From assembly GCF_945956965.1 (NCBI RefSeq), contig NZ_CAMFJS010000018.1, positions 39,864-103,863 on the forward strand: a DNA stretch of 64,000 nucleotides, given 5' to 3'. Origin of the DNA: an uncultured Roseateles sp. GTDB taxonomy: Bacteria > Pseudomonadota > Gammaproteobacteria > Burkholderiales > Burkholderiaceae_C. Positions 35,219 to 46,968 of this stretch are shown here, in pieces (within the stretch, counting starts at the first letter, position 1; every line of letters starts with the position of its first letter). Both the position numbers and the translations under genes were made by a program. Under the pieces are notes generated by a model, which saw only the letters and a list, made by a program, of their open reading frames with translations, was not told the origin of the DNA and did no database searches.

Positions 35219-37180
35219 TCACTGATCGCACGCGCCTATGTCGGCCGCGGCCGCCGGGCGCGCGTCACGCGCGCTTCTCAAGGCGAAGCGGACCGGGTCC
35301 AGCGCGTCCAGCAAGCTGGCTTCGATGGGGATAGGTGCACCTGTGACTTGTGCAGCCATTACCTGGGCGCACAGGGCGGACCAGGCAATGCCGCGTGAAC
35401 CCATGGCGGTGCAAAGTGCCAAGCCTGGCCAGCGCGGGATGAAGCGGCCTTGGTCTTGGCGGCCGCTGTAGTCAGGCAGGGGCAGGCCGCCGACCAGGGG
35501 CAGGCGGTCCGGCGTGGCCAGGCGCCAGCCGACACGGCCGCCTTGCAGCTGCGCTTCCATTCCCGTGGCCGCGCTGGCCTGGCCGCTGAGTTCGGCCCAT
35601 TGGGCCAGATTGCGCTGCTGGTCGGCCAGGCGAAGCTGCGTCTCGGCATCACCGGGCTGGCTGGTGGCGCCACACCACAGGCCTTGCGCTGTGTCGGCAA
35701 TGGCGTAGCCCAGGCCCGCCACCGGCAGGCGCGGGCGAATGTTGGCGGGGCTGAGATGGCTCAGCTGCCCGCGCATCACCGAGAGCTGGGCCGCCAGCTC
35801 GGGCGCCAGTTGCGCCAGCAAGACCTGACCCTCATGGCCGCCGGCCAGCACCAGCAACTCGGTTTCGCCGATCAATTGATCCTGGGCGTCCCACAGGCGC
35901 CAGCGGGGGCCGAGGGATTCGATGCGTGCGACCCGGCAGTTGTAGCGGCTGTTGACGGCCGGCCCGGCAGTGGCCAGCAGGGCTTGGGCGTAAGCGGGCG
36001 GCGGCAGCGCGCCGCCGGCCGGGTAGAACCAGGCCGGGCCGGGCAGATCCAGCCCGCTCAGCGCGGCGGCTTCCGCTTGGCTCAGTGCCTGGACATAGTC
36101 GGGCGGCAAGCCTAAGCGTGCCAGCAAGGCCTGCATTTGTGCGGGCTCGCGGGCCTGCTCCAGGCGCAGCAGGCCAAGTTGGTGCCAGGGCAGGGCGGGC
36201 AAGCGGCGCAGGGCGTGGGCTGTTGCCAATGCCGCCGCGCGATTGAAGCGCGCATGCAAGCCGTCGTCCGGATTGAGCGTGCCGTGATAGAGGCCGCCGG
36301 GGTTGCCTGAGGCGGCTTGCGCCGGGCCGGGGCGGGCATCGATCAAGGTGCTGGCAATGCCTTGGCCGGCCAGGGCCCAGGCGCAGGCTGCGCCGGCTAG
36401 GCCGGCGCCGAGGATGAAGGCGTGCTTGGCCTGGGGCGCCAGTGGCTCGCGCCCCGCCGGCTTCTGGGCTTGATGGCGTGGCTGGTAGCGGGCCACGCAC
36501 ATGCCGCCCTTGTTGGCATAGCCGCGCTGGCGTTCTTGGCTGAATCCGGCGGCCATCAAGCCCTCGCGCACCTGTGGGGCCACACTCCAGCTGGCGGCGG
36601 TGGCGCCGGGGGCTGCGCGCCGGCCCAAGGCCTTGAGCACATGGCCGTCCCACATCTCGGCATTGCTGGAGGGGTTGAAGCCGTCCAGGTAGAAGGCATC
36701 CACCTCGGCCACCAGCTCGCGCATCCAGCGGTGTACATCGCCCAGGCACAGCAGCAATTGCACCGCCCCGCCTTCGAATTCCAGCCGGTGCAAATTGGGT
36801 GTCAGCGGTGGCCAGGCCTCAAGGAGCTGCGCGCTCAATTCGGGCAACTCTGAGCTTTGGTGGGCCTGTGCCAAGTCGGCTTGGCGTAGCGGGTGCTTTT
36901 CAATGCTGATGAAGACCAGCTGCTGGCAGCGTGCCGGGTCTTGCAGCCAGGCTTCCCAGGTGGCCAGAAAGTTGTGGCCCAGGCCGAAGCCGGTTTCCAG
37001 AATCACAAAACGCGGCCGGCCCGACCAGCGTGCGGGCAATTGGTTGCCGCCCAGAAAAACGTGGCGGGACTGCGCCAGGGCGCCGGCGCGGCTGTGATAA
37101 ACATCGTCAAACGCTGGCGCGCGCGGGGCGGCTGGGTCCGCGAAGTCCACTTCGGCGGGAATGATGGCTTGGGTTTTCAC
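35219..37180 (-). CDS. mnmC: Bifunctional tRNA wobble-uridine modification enzyme MnmC
   Basis: Completes 5-methylaminomethyl-2-thiouridine at the tRNA wobble position. The 653 residues hold two domains. An N-terminal methyltransferase (residues about 1-245) has VILETGFGLGHNFLATW as its SAM site, DAFYLDGFNPSSNAEMW and GYANKGGMCVARY. A C-terminal FAD-dependent oxidase has AFILGAGLAGAACAWAL as the dinucleotide loop and the SGNPGGLYHG stretch. It starts with GTG at 37180, overlapping the stop of the upstream gene (GTGA). Confidence 0.93.
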   Translation of the reverse strand: MKTQAIIPAEVDFADPAAPRAPAFDDVYHSRAGALAQSRHVFLGGNQLPARWSGRPRFVILETGFGLGHNFLATWEAWLQDPARCQQLVFISIEKHPLRQADLAQAHQSSELPELSAQLLEAWPPLTPNLHRLEFEGGAVQLLLCLGDVHRWMRELVAEVDAFYLDGFNPSSNAEMWDGHVLKALGRRAAPGATAASWSVAPQVREGLMAAGFSQERQRGYANKGGMCVARYQPRHQAQKPAGREPLAPQAKHAFILGAGLAGAACAWALAGQGIASTLIDARPGPAQAASGNPGGLYHGTLNPDDGLHARFNRAAALATAHALRRLPALPWHQLGLLRLEQAREPAQMQALLARLGLPPDYVQALSQAEAAALSGLDLPGPAWFYPAGGALPPPAYAQALLATAGPAVNSRYNCRVARIESLGPRWRLWDAQDQLIGETELLVLAGGHEGQVLLAQLAPELAAQLSVMRGQLSHLSPANIRPRLPVAGLGYAIADTAQGLWCGATSQPGDAETQLRLADQQRNLAQWAELSGQASAATGMEAQLQGGRVGWRLATPDRLPLVGGLPLPDYSGRQDQGRFIPRWPGLALCTAMGSRGIAWSALCAQVMAAQVTGAPIPIEASLLDALDPVRFALRSARDARPAAAADIGACDQ

Positions 37181-38502
37181 AAAGACGGCACAGCGAGGAT
37201 CAGCAGCAAGGCCAGGCCGGTCAGGCCCAGGCAGGCCAGCAGCACAAGAGAAATCAAGGCGCCGTAACGGCGCCCGCCAGCCAGCGTGGCGGTGATGGCG
37301 CGGGTGACGCTATTGCAGGCAATGGCCAGCATCACGCCTTGCGAGAGTTGGGCATTGCTGATCTGCCCGGCATTGTTCAGGCCCGCCAGCGAGGCCACCG
37401 GCGCATGCGCATCGGCAATCGCGGCCAGGGCCACGGCGCTGAACAAGCCGGCGCTGCCGAATTGGCGCTCCGCCCAGCTGACCATCAAGGCCACGGCACT
37501 GAGGGTCAGGGCGATCAGGGCGGCTTCCTTCAAACGCAATGGGCCTTTGTCATCGGCCGCTGGCGCATTCGCTGGATCGGGCGTGGGCATTGGCCCCTCG
37601 GCAGCCTGGGCGGTTTTGGCCCGGCGCGCCAGCAGCAGGCCGGCCGCACCGGCGGCCAGCATGCCCACCCCGCTGACGGGCATGAATTGCTGCGCGGCCT
37701 GCGGCGCCAGGGCCAGCAGCATCAGGCTGACCTGCAGCCAGGTGGCGGCGGTGGACATGACGGCGCCGGCGCAGCAGGCCCAGAACAGGGGCGGCTCGGC
37801 GCGTGTGCGGTGGCCCATGGCGGCGATGGTGGCGGTGCTGGAGATCAGGCCCGACATCAGGCCCGACAAGGCCAGACCGGTCTGCGCACCCAGCACCCGC
37901 AGGGCCAGGTAGCCAAAAGCCTGCAAGCCCAGCAGCAAGAGCAGCAAGCCCATCAGGCTGGAGGCGCGCAGGCCGGCCAGCCAGGGCAGGGGCTCGGTGG
38001 GCATCAAAGGCAACACGATCAGGGCCAGGGCGGCCAGCAGCAGGCCGTCGCGCAACTCGGCCTCACGCAACCAGTGGCGGGCAAAACGATGCAGGCGCTC
38101 GCGGGCGCTGAGCAGGGCCGCCAGAAGTACGGCCGCGGGCGCACCCAGGGCAGGCGATTGCACGCACAACACACCGATCAAATAGGCCGCTAGCAAGGCC
38201 GCCTCGGTGCTCAGGCTGATGTCTTTTTCACTGCTGCGGAAATAGGCGATGGCCACCAGGGCCGCCACCGCCAAGGCCCCCACTGCCACCAAGCCGGGCA
38301 CGTTCAAGCCCTGCGCCAAGGCGCCGCTGAGGGTGATGATGGTGAAGGTGCGCAGGCCGGCAGCCTGCAGCACCGGCGCGGCGCCGCGCGCCCGGTGGTG
38401 TTCGCGTTCCAGCCCCAGCAGCAGGCCGCCGCCCAGGGCCACCAGCAATCCGAGCACCAGCGGGCCTTCGGCGCCCAGCAACTCACTGAAGCGGTTCAGC
38501 AT
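37177..38502 (-). CDS. MgtC/SapB and DUF4010 membrane protein
   Basis: Inner-membrane protein of 441 residues with around 12 hydrophobic segments. The N-terminal part is the MgtC-like domain (GGGLLLGLEREHHRARG, then LRTFTIITLSGAL, with the conserved arginine/glutamate pair). The C-terminal part is DUF4010 (SGLMSGLISSTATIAAMGHR, then DAHAPVASLAGL and NSVTRAI). The family is widespread and uncharacterised, possibly linked to magnesium or membrane potential. It overlaps both neighbours: seven bases with the Rossmann protein upstream and four with mnmC downstream, so the three form an operon. Confidence 0.88.
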   Translation of the reverse strand: MLNRFSELLGAEGPLVLGLLVALGGGLLLGLEREHHRARGAAPVLQAAGLRTFTIITLSGALAQGLNVPGLVAVGALAVAALVAIAYFRSSEKDISLSTEAALLAAYLIGVLCVQSPALGAPAAVLLAALLSARERLHRFARHWLREAELRDGLLLAALALIVLPLMPTEPLPWLAGLRASSLMGLLLLLLGLQAFGYLALRVLGAQTGLALSGLMSGLISSTATIAAMGHRTRAEPPLFWACCAGAVMSTAATWLQVSLMLLALAPQAAQQFMPVSGVGMLAAGAAGLLLARRAKTAQAAEGPMPTPDPANAPAADDKGPLRLKEAALIALTLSAVALMVSWAERQFGSAGLFSAVALAAIADAHAPVASLAGLNNAGQISNAQLSQGVMLAIACNSVTRAITATLAGGRRYGALISLVLLACLGLTGLALLLILAVPSL

Positions 38503-39191
38503 GCTTGAGTGTCGGCCAGCGTTTGCAATTGATCGGACTCCAAAATGCGCAGACGCGGCCCCTTGTCATTGGCCAGGCCCAGCCACAGCGCCCGCGCCAC
38601 CGTGCTGGCCGCGATGGGCCGCCAGCGCGCGGGAATCAGCCAGCGCAAGGGCCGGCTCAGGCGTTCGGCCCATTGCTCGCCGGCCCGGGCGGGTTGGCCG
38701 AGCCGGGCTCTATCGCCCACCAGCAGGGAGGGGCGGGCAATCAGCAGTTGAGGGAAGTTCAATGCGGTCAGGGCCTGCTCCATCTCGCCCTTGACGCGGT
38801 TGTAGAACACGCCAGACGTTGGATCGGCGCCGAGTGCGGAGACCACGGCGCAGCGGCGCACGCCAGCGTCCCTCGCCAGCGTAGCCACCGCCAGCACCGC
38901 GCCGAAGTCCAGGGCGCGGAAGGCCTCTTGCGAGCCGGCCACCTTGATGGTGGTGCCCAAGCAGATGATCAAGGCATCTGCCGCCGGCAGTGGCGTCTTG
39001 AGCCCCAAGGCCGGGGCGGCAAAGTCGATCTGCTGGCAGTGCAGGCGCGGGCTGTTCGGCAACTCGGGCGCGGCGCGGCGCAGCAGGGCATGGACCTCGC
39101 AGGGAGATTGCAGGGCGAGATCCAGCACTTCACGGCCGATCAGGCCGGTGGCACCGGCCAGCCAGAGGCTTTGTGGCACAGGGTTTGTCAT
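38496..39191 (-). CDS. NAD(P)-binding Rossmann protein (atypical SDR)
   Basis: A 231-residue short-chain-dehydrogenase-like protein of the atypical (HTATIP2/YwnB-like) type. The nucleotide loop is LAGATGLIGREVL near the N-terminus. DALIICLGTTIKVAGS and VVSALGADPTSGVFYNRVKGEME follow, with Tyr/Lys in YNRVK at the usual SDR catalytic position, then LIARPSLLVGDR. It could bind and reduce a small substrate or act as a sensor. It is the first gene of the operon with the DUF4010 protein and mnmC. Confidence 0.82.
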   Translation of the reverse strand: MTNPVPQSLWLAGATGLIGREVLDLALQSPCEVHALLRRAAPELPNSPRLHCQQIDFAAPALGLKTPLPAADALIICLGTTIKVAGSQEAFRALDFGAVLAVATLARDAGVRRCAVVSALGADPTSGVFYNRVKGEMEQALTALNFPQLLIARPSLLVGDRARLGQPARAGEQWAERLSRPLRWLIPARWRPIAASTVARALWLGLANDKGPRLRILESDQLQTLADTQAC

Positions 39192-39210
39192 GCCGGGATC
39201 CTAAAACACA

Positions 39211-39238
39211 AAAGCCCAGGCTTTGGGGCCTGGGCTTT
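39211..39238 (-). terminator. Terminator after rhlE
   Basis: Ten-base stem AAAGCCCAGG/CCTGGGCTTT with an eight-base loop, between the rhlE stop and the Rossmann gene. On the minus strand it is followed by a T-rich stretch (TGTGTTTT). Confidence 0.75.
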
Positions 39239-39300
39239 CGTTGCGCGATCTGACCTTGGTCAGTCGGTCTTTAGCGTTATTGAGCGCTGCTCAGCGCTTT

Positions 39301-40794
39301 TTAGCGTTTGGGGCTGGTCAGACGTGCGCCGCCGCCACCACCGCCACTGCGACCACCAGCACCGCCGCCATTGCCTCGCGGAGCGCCGGAGCGAGCGCCA
39401 CCGCCGCCACCGTTGCCGCCACCATTACCACCACCGGCATTGCGCTGGCCTTGCGGCGCTGCTTGACGCGGCGCGCGCTGCTCACCTTGCGGCGAGCTCG
39501 GGCGGCCGCCACCGGCCGGGCCACGGCCCGCTGCCGGGCGACCACCGCCGCGCGAATTGCCGCGGCCACCGCCACCACCGGCGCTGGAGCGGCTGCCATT
39601 GCCGTTCAAAATCATGCGGCCCAGCACGATGGGCTCGGCGCGCTCGTTGGGGTCGGGCGCGAAGCCGGGCACGATTTCCTTGGGGATCTCGCGCTTGATC
39701 AGCTTTTCGATTTCACGCAGGAAACCGTTCTCGTCCACGCAAACCAGCGAGACCGCCTCGCCCTGCGCGCCGGCACGGCCGGTACGGCCGATGCGGTGCA
39801 CATAGTCTTCCGAGACATTGGGCAGCTCGAAGTTCACCACGTGCGGCAGTTGGTCGATGTCGATGCCGCGCGCTGCGATATCGGTGGCCACCAGCACTTG
39901 CAGATCGCCGCTCTTGAACTCGGCCAGGGCCTTGGTACGGGCACCTTGGCTCTTGTTGCCGTGGATGGCCATGGCGCTGATGCCTTGGTCATTCAGATAG
40001 TCGGTCAGGCGGTTGGCGCCGTGCTTCATGCGGGTGAAGACCAACACTTGGTGCCAGTCGCCGGTCTTGATCAGGTGGACCAGCAATTCCTTCTTGCGCT
40101 CGCGGCCCACGGGGTGGACTTTTTGCGCGATCGACTCATTGGTCTGGTTGCGGCGGGCCACTTCGATCAGGGCGGGCTGGTTCAGCAGGCGGTCGGCCAG
40201 GTTCTTGATGTCATCGCTGAAGGTGGCGCTGAACAGCAGCGACTGCTTCTTGGCCGGCAGCAGGGCCAGCACCTTCTTGATGTCGTGCACAAAGCCCATG
40301 TCCAACATGCGGTCGGCTTCATCCAGCACCAGCATCTGCACCTGGCTCAGGTCCAGCGTGCCTTGTTGGGCGTGGTCCAGCAGACGGCCGGGCGTGGCCA
40401 CCAGAATGTCCACGCCATCGCGCAGGCGGTTGATTTGCGGCTGCATGCCCACGCCGCCGAACATCACCATGCTCTTCAGGGGCAGGTACTTGCCGTAGGT
40501 CTTGACGCATTCTTCGACCTGGGCGGCCAGTTCGCGAGTCGGGGTCAGCACCAGGGCGCGGATGGCGGGCTTGCCGCGCTTATTGGTGACCGGGGCGCCG
40601 GTGCTCAGCAGATGCAGCATGGGCAGGGTGAAGCCGGCAGTCTTGCCGGTGCCGGTTTGGGCGCCGGCCATCAGGTCGCCGCCCTTCAGGACGGCAGGAA
40701 TAGCTTGGGCTTGAACGGGGGTCGGCGTGGTGTAGCCGGCGTCTGCGATCGCTTTGAGCAGGGGAAGGGCGAGGCCCAGGGATTCAAAAGTCAT
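39301..40794 (-). CDS. DEAD-box RNA helicase RhlE-like
   Basis: ATP-dependent RNA helicase of 497 residues, acting in ribosome assembly or cold adaptation. It has the Q motif region [11 protein letters not shown], motif I AQTGTGKT (residues 45-52), motif Ia PTRELAAQV, motif II DEAD followed by RMLDMGF, motif III SAT, motif [11 protein letters not shown] and motif [12 protein letters not shown]. The C-terminal 120 residues are a low-complexity basic Gly/Arg tail ([14 protein letters not shown] and similar), which should bind RNA without specificity. The tail is common in RhlE of this group. The start at 40794 has a weak ribosome site. Confidence 0.92.
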   Translation of the reverse strand: MTFESLGLALPLLKAIADAGYTTPTPVQAQAIPAVLKGGDLMAGAQTGTGKTAGFTLPMLHLLSTGAPVTNKRGKPAIRALVLTPTRELAAQVEECVKTYGKYLPLKSMVMFGGVGMQPQINRLRDGVDILVATPGRLLDHAQQGTLDLSQVQMLVLDEADRMLDMGFVHDIKKVLALLPAKKQSLLFSATFSDDIKNLADRLLNQPALIEVARRNQTNESIAQKVHPVGRERKKELLVHLIKTGDWHQVLVFTRMKHGANRLTDYLNDQGISAMAIHGNKSQGARTKALAEFKSGDLQVLVATDIAARGIDIDQLPHVVNFELPNVSEDYVHRIGRTGRAGAQGEAVSLVCVDENGFLREIEKLIKREIPKEIVPGFAPDPNERAEPIVLGRMILNGNGSRSSAGGGGGRGNSRGGGRPAAGRGPAGGGRPSSPQGEQRAPRQAAPQGQRNAGGGNGGGNGGGGGARSGAPRGNGGGAGGRSGGGGGGARLTSPKR

Positions 40795-41146
40795 TGATTA
40801 CTTTTAGACGTTGCACGGCCCATGCCTGTGGATGACAGGCAGGACAGCTGACAACTGTTTGGGGGGCACGAGTCCCTGATGCCGGGCCGCGCTGCGTGGA
40901 GCAGCGCCAGTCTTCGAGCCTGCGTGGGATGCGTACTGGAGCTTTGGAAAAGCAAACGCCGCGCAAGACTGAGAAGCGTGGCGAAGCTGCCATTATAGGG
41001 TTGGCCCGTAGCGCGCCCCCGGAACTAGTTGGCAAGCCCTGGGGCGAGGGCGCTGTCACCTTGGGGCTAGTCAGTCCCGCGCCGGCTTGTTCACAATGCC
41101 CGGGCTTCACCACAGCTTGTGGTCAAACCCGAACAAAGGCATCTCG
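40795..41146. other. Intergenic region between divergent rhlE and GST genes
   Basis: 352 bases; no gene, terminator or element seen. It presumably holds the two promoters. CACAAT at 41091-41096 is a possible -10 for the GST gene. The rhlE side is long enough for a structured cold-responsive leader, but I see no conserved motif. Confidence 0.5.
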
Positions 41147-41767
41147 ATGATCGTCGTACACCACCTGAATGAATCGCGCTCGCAGCGCGTGTTGTGGCTG
41201 CTGGAAGAACTGGAGCTGCCCTATGAGATCCGCCATTACGCCCGTGACGCGAAAACACGCCTGGCGCCCCCGGAATTGACGGCGGTACACCCCCTGGGCA
41301 AGTCGCCGGTGATCGAGGACGGTGGGCAAACCTTGATCGAGTCAGGCGCCATCGTGGACTACTTGATCCGTCGTTACGGTGGCGGCCGCCTGCAACCGCC
41401 GCTGTCCACGCCGGCCTACGAGGTCTACAACCAGTGGCTGCATTACGCCGAAGGTTCGGCCATGTTGCCGCTGCTGCTCAAGCTGTATGTGTCGCGCCTG
41501 GGTGAGGCCGGCGCGCCGCTGGGGCCGCGCATCGACAGCGAGCTGAAGAACCATCTGGGCTATGTGGACCGTGCGCTGCAAGACCGTGAATGGCTGCTTG
41601 GCGACAGCTTGAGCGGCGCCGATATCCAAATGAGTTTTGTCGGCGAGGCCGCACGCGGCTTGCGCGCCAGCTATCCGAATCTGGATGCCTGGGTACGCCG
41701 CTTTCAGCAGCGCCCGGCCTACCGGCGTGCGCTGGAGCGGGGCGGCCCGTACTCGATGGCGGACTGA
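41147..41767 (+). CDS. Glutathione S-transferase
   Basis: Cytoplasmic GST of 206 residues. The thioredoxin-like N-terminal domain begins IVVHHLNESRSQRVLWLLEEL, with Ser in ESRSQR as the probable activating residue. It continues with HPLGKSPVIED (cis-Pro after Ser) and ESGAIVDYLIRRYG. The all-helical C-terminal domain has WLLGDSLSGADIQM (N-capping box). It belongs to the Beta/Phi-like bacterial group. The open frame begins at 41087, but the family start is at 41147 with AAAGG upstream. Confidence 0.9.
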   Translation: MIVVHHLNESRSQRVLWLLEELELPYEIRHYARDAKTRLAPPELTAVHPLGKSPVIEDGGQTLIESGAIVDYLIRRYGGGRLQPPLSTPAYEVYNQWLHYAEGSAMLPLLLKLYVSRLGEAGAPLGPRIDSELKNHLGYVDRALQDREWLLGDSLSGADIQMSFVGEAARGLRASYPNLDAWVRRFQQRPAYRRALERGGPYSMAD

Positions 41768-41866
41768 TCTGGTCGCAGGCAAGCGGGCTAAGCAGCCCCG
41801 CTTGCTGCGGAGCTTGGACCCACTGGCGCGGCGTTCTTGCGCCGGGCTGAATGTCTTCAGGCGGGC

Positions 41867-43837
41867 TTAGGGCAGCTTGAATACATTCACCGCGCTGGCC
41901 AGTTGCTCGGCCTGCTGGCGCATGCCGCTGGAGGCGGCGGCGGTTTCCTCGACCAAGGCAGCGTTTTGCTGGGTCATTTGGTCAAGCTCATGGATGGCTT
42001 TGCCCACTTGATCGATGCCCAGGGCTTGTTCGCGGGCGCCGCTGGAGATGCTTTGCAGCAGCTTGCCGACCTGGCCGGTGCTGTCGACGATGGCGCGCAT
42101 GGTGCTGCCCGCTTCGCTGACGATGCGGTTGCCGACCTCGACCCGCTCGCCGCTGGCTACGATCAATTGCTTGATTTCGCGGGCCGCGGCCGCGCTGCGC
42201 TGCGCTAAGGCGCGCACCTCGCTGGCCACGACGGCGAAGCCGCGCCCTTGTTCGCCGGCGCGAGCCGCCTCCACCGCGGCATTCAAGGCCAGGATATTGG
42301 TCTGGAAGGCAATGCCGTCGATCACGCCGATGATCTCCCCGATGCGGCGGCTGGAGTCCTGAATTTCGGCCATGGTGCTGACCACTTGCGCAATCACCTG
42401 CCCGCCCTGGTCGGCCAGTTGCACATTGCTGCCGGCCACGTCGGCGGCCTGCGCCGCGCCGTCGGTCGTTTGTTTGACGGTGGAGCCGATTTGCTCCATG
42501 GCCGAGGCCGTTTGTTCCAGATTGGCCGCCGCTTGCTCGGTGCGTTGCGAGAGATCCATGCTGCCGCCGGCCACTTCGTCGGCCGAGATCGTGATGGCGT
42601 CCGCCGCTTCGCGGACCTGCTTGACGGTGCCGCGCAAGGCCTCCTGCATATCGGCCAGCGCACGCATCAAATGGGCGGTTTCGTCCTGACCCTTGGCTGT
42701 CAGGGTGGCCGTCAGGTCGCCGGTGGCGATGGCGTGCATGCGCTGCACCAGGGTGCCCATGCCCGAGCTCATGACCCGGTAAAAGCAGTAGAAGAAGTAA
42801 AGCCCGGCCAGCAGCAGGACAAGGTTGATGGACAAGCCGAGCACCATGCGCTGCATCAGGCGCTGTTGCCGTGCTTCGAGCAACTGCTCAAGCTGTCCGG
42901 CCATGCTGAGCTGGGCGTGCCCCAAATCGAGCAGGGCGCTATTGGCCTGCTGCACCACCTGTTCCGGCTTGACGCTGGGCGGCTCTTCTTGCCGCAGCAG
43001 GGCCTCGTTATTGCTGACAAACGCCTTGGTGCTCGCTAGGCGATCGTCAAGCTTGAGTTGGGCCAGTGCCGGATTGAAGTCGCTTGCATGGTTGAGGGTC
43101 AGCTGAAGGGTGTCGAGCAGTTCCCGGTCCACAGCCACGCGCCCGGCCGCTGCGGCCAGCAAGCTGCTCTTGGGCTGGGCCAGATAGGCACTGACGGCGC
43201 CGCGCGTTGAGCCCAAGCTGTCCAGCAACTTCGGCAAATTGACGGCGGCGCCCTGCACCAGGTAGTAGGTGTCGCCTTCCGGGTCCAGGGCCAGGCCGCT
43301 GGCGTCCACCACATCCTGGGTCAGCGCGTCGAGTTGTTCGGTCATGCTGGCATAGGGTTTGCGGATCTCTGCCGCGCTCAAGCCCTGAGTGCTGCTCTGG
43401 CGGCGTGCGTCCTCGAGTGCTGCCACCAGCGGCTGCCAATGCTTGATGGCCTTGCCGCCGAAGCTGTCCAGGCGAGGTTTGCCGTCCTTGTTCAAGCGCT
43501 CAAAGGCTTTGTTGAATTCTTCGCGCAGCGCGGGAATGTCGCTGCGCTCGATGCCATTGGCTTGCTCGACCAGAGCTCGGCGCAACTGCCGGGTCTTGTC
43601 TGCCGCCGGCAAGATGGTTTGAATCGCAGCCAGGCCGGTGCGTTCCGCCGCCGTGGCCTGCCAAGCTGCGTAGCGGTCGGCAATCAACACCCCCAACGCA
43701 AGAAACATGGGCAGTACCAGCAGCAGCAAAATCACGCCCGCCTTGGTTGGGAACATCACTTTGCGGAACCAATACACGCCGGGGCGAGCCCAGGCCGGGG
43801 TGCTGGCAATCGGTTCGGAAAGCGAGGATGGGCTCAT
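41867..43837 (-). CDS. Methyl-accepting chemotaxis protein, large periplasmic sensor
   Basis: Chemoreceptor of 656 residues. A 30-residue cytoplasmic N-terminus precedes span 1 (AGVILLLLVLPMFLALGVLI). The periplasmic sensor, about 280 residues, is helical and includes LDPEGDTYYLVQGAAVNLPKL, a pattern reminiscent of nitrate/nitrite-sensor-like (NIT) or 4HB folds. Span 2 is LSINLVLLLAGLYFFYCFY, followed by HAMP and the signalling coil with [20 protein letters not shown]. It ends VFKLP with no pentapeptide tether. It is not closely related to the two receptors at 31640-35119 outside the signalling tip. No other chemotaxis gene is nearby. Confidence 0.92.
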   Translation of the reverse strand: MSPSSLSEPIASTPAWARPGVYWFRKVMFPTKAGVILLLLVLPMFLALGVLIADRYAAWQATAAERTGLAAIQTILPAADKTRQLRRALVEQANGIERSDIPALREEFNKAFERLNKDGKPRLDSFGGKAIKHWQPLVAALEDARRQSSTQGLSAAEIRKPYASMTEQLDALTQDVVDASGLALDPEGDTYYLVQGAAVNLPKLLDSLGSTRGAVSAYLAQPKSSLLAAAAGRVAVDRELLDTLQLTLNHASDFNPALAQLKLDDRLASTKAFVSNNEALLRQEEPPSVKPEQVVQQANSALLDLGHAQLSMAGQLEQLLEARQQRLMQRMVLGLSINLVLLLAGLYFFYCFYRVMSSGMGTLVQRMHAIATGDLTATLTAKGQDETAHLMRALADMQEALRGTVKQVREAADAITISADEVAGGSMDLSQRTEQAAANLEQTASAMEQIGSTVKQTTDGAAQAADVAGSNVQLADQGGQVIAQVVSTMAEIQDSSRRIGEIIGVIDGIAFQTNILALNAAVEAARAGEQGRGFAVVASEVRALAQRSAAAAREIKQLIVASGERVEVGNRIVSEAGSTMRAIVDSTGQVGKLLQSISSGAREQALGIDQVGKAIHELDQMTQQNAALVEETAAASSGMRQQAEQLASAVNVFKLP

Positions 43838-44444
43838 GTCGAAGATTCAAAGTTGAAGAGGGGCTTGGGCGCCAATGCGGGTGCCAGGCCCGCCAAGCAA
43901 AGCGGGCGCAGCCATCTGCCAAGGGCTGCGAGGCCAAAGGCGCCGGGCATGCTGGCGCAGCCATGCCGCATCAGCTCGCGTTCGCTCGCCTTGATGTCGG
44001 GCCATGGTGACGCATTCTTGAGGCCAAGCTGGGCGGGGATTGCCCTGCCACCGAGGCATTTTTTAACGCCGCGGTCCTTGCCCGCCAGTGCAATGCCAGG
44101 GGGAGTGGCCGGCTTGGCTTCGGCGTGAGTCGACCTGCGCCAGCCCGGCTGGTGGAGGCCTGCGGGGGCGAATTGCAGGCTTTTCGTGGTTTGAATGCGC
44201 GGCCAGTCGGGGAGAAGCAAGAGCGCGGGCCTTGAAGCTGCGACAATAGCGGGTTGAATGATCGCCTCGCACCGCCTCAGGACGAGCGAGGCGCAGCGGG
44301 CGGCAGGGATGCAGGAAGAGGGGGATGTGTTTCTACCCCGGCCCTTAGCATCCGGCCCCAAGCGCCGCGAAACGACATATGGTCAATTCGGTGGACGCTT
44401 CAGCCCGCAGCCCTACACCTTCTCGAAACCCCAGGATCTTCGCC
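43838..44444. other. Intergenic region upstream of ettA
   Basis: 607 bases between the receptor start and ettA. Open frames on either strand (for example minus 43834-44361) translate to arginine- and proline-rich sequence without family features, so I call none. A hairpin with eight-base arms CGCCTCGC/GCGAGGCG lies at 44263-44293, about 150 bases before ettA, and may be part of its leader. Confidence 0.5.
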
Positions 44445-46109
<1,665 letters not shown>

Positions 46110-46140
46110 GCGCTGTCGCGCTGCACTGGGTGCTAAATCG

Positions 46141-46166
46141 AAGGGAGCCGCAAGGCTCCCTTTTTT
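46141..46166 (+). terminator. Rho-independent terminator after ettA
   Basis: Nine-base stem AAGGGAGCC/GGCTCCCTT, GCAA loop, run of six T, 31 bases after the stop. Confidence 0.9.
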
Positions 46167-46279
46167 CATGCCTGTTCACAGAACTTTACGGCCCATGCAT
46201 GCCCGGCTTACCTGAGGCGCAGATGATTCACTCATGCCAGATCCTGGCTTGATTGATCGAAGGTTTCAAGGAGAACGCC

Positions 46280-46852
46280 ATGTTGAAGACGCTGAATTCC
46301 AAACTGAAGACAGGCCTGCTGGCCTCGGTGCTGGCCATGAGCGCTGGCATGGTGATGGCCCAAGGCCACGGCATGCACGGTGGCCCAGGCGAGATGCGCG
46401 GCACGCCTGAGATGGGCGAGAAGGGGGACCGCGGCGGCCCCGGCATGATGATGGGCGGCCGCCACATGGCCCATATGCTGGACATGGTGGACGCCACCGA
46501 GGCCCAGCGCGCCCAGATCAAGCAAATCATGCAAGCCGCCCGCGATGATTTGAAAGCTCAGCATGCCAGCGGCCAGAAACTGCATGAGCAGACCATGGCC
46601 TTGTTGACCGCGCCCACCGTGGACGCCGCTGCCGTCGAAGCTTTGCGTCAGCAGGGTCAGGTCTTGCGTGAGCAAGCCAGCAAGCGCATGAGCCAGGCCA
46701 TGGTGGACGCGGCCCGCGTGCTCAGCCCCGAGCAACGCGCCAAGCTTGGCGAGAAGATGAAGGCCATGCAGGCGCGCCGCGCTGAGCATCGCCATGAACC
46801 GGCCGGCTCCACAGGTGCCAAGCCCGCCAAGCCTGCCCCAGCGGTGAATTGA
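46280..46852 (+). CDS. Spy/CpxP-like periplasmic protein
   Basis: Periplasmic, mostly helical protein of 190 residues with Spy/CpxP-type LTxxQ-like repeats. The start at 46280 has AAGGAG seven bases before it. The signal peptide ends near residue 28 (MSAGMVMA then QGHGM). A Met, Gly and His rich segment (residues about 30-65: HGMHGGPGEM, GMMMGGRHMAHML) could bind metal. The chaperone-like part has VDATEAQRAQIKQIMQ and LSPEQRAKLGEKMK. The tail is basic and ends in AKPAKPAPAVN. It precedes a two-component system and is probably one of its targets, as CpxP is for CpxRA. The intergenic region has TTTAC and TTACC half-sites around 46185-46210, too loose to call. Confidence 0.82.
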   Translation: MLKTLNSKLKTGLLASVLAMSAGMVMAQGHGMHGGPGEMRGTPEMGEKGDRGGPGMMMGGRHMAHMLDMVDATEAQRAQIKQIMQAARDDLKAQHASGQKLHEQTMALLTAPTVDAAAVEALRQQGQVLREQASKRMSQAMVDAARVLSPEQRAKLGEKMKAMQARRAEHRHEPAGSTGAKPAKPAPAVN

Positions 46853-46968
46853 TGGCAGCGCTGCGAGGCTCGCTTATGCTTAGCCCTTCACTCGAGGCAC
46901 AAGCGGCCGCGCTGATTCAGTTGTCGCGCAAGCCGGCCTCCCTTTCTCACTGCAAAGCCAGCGCCACC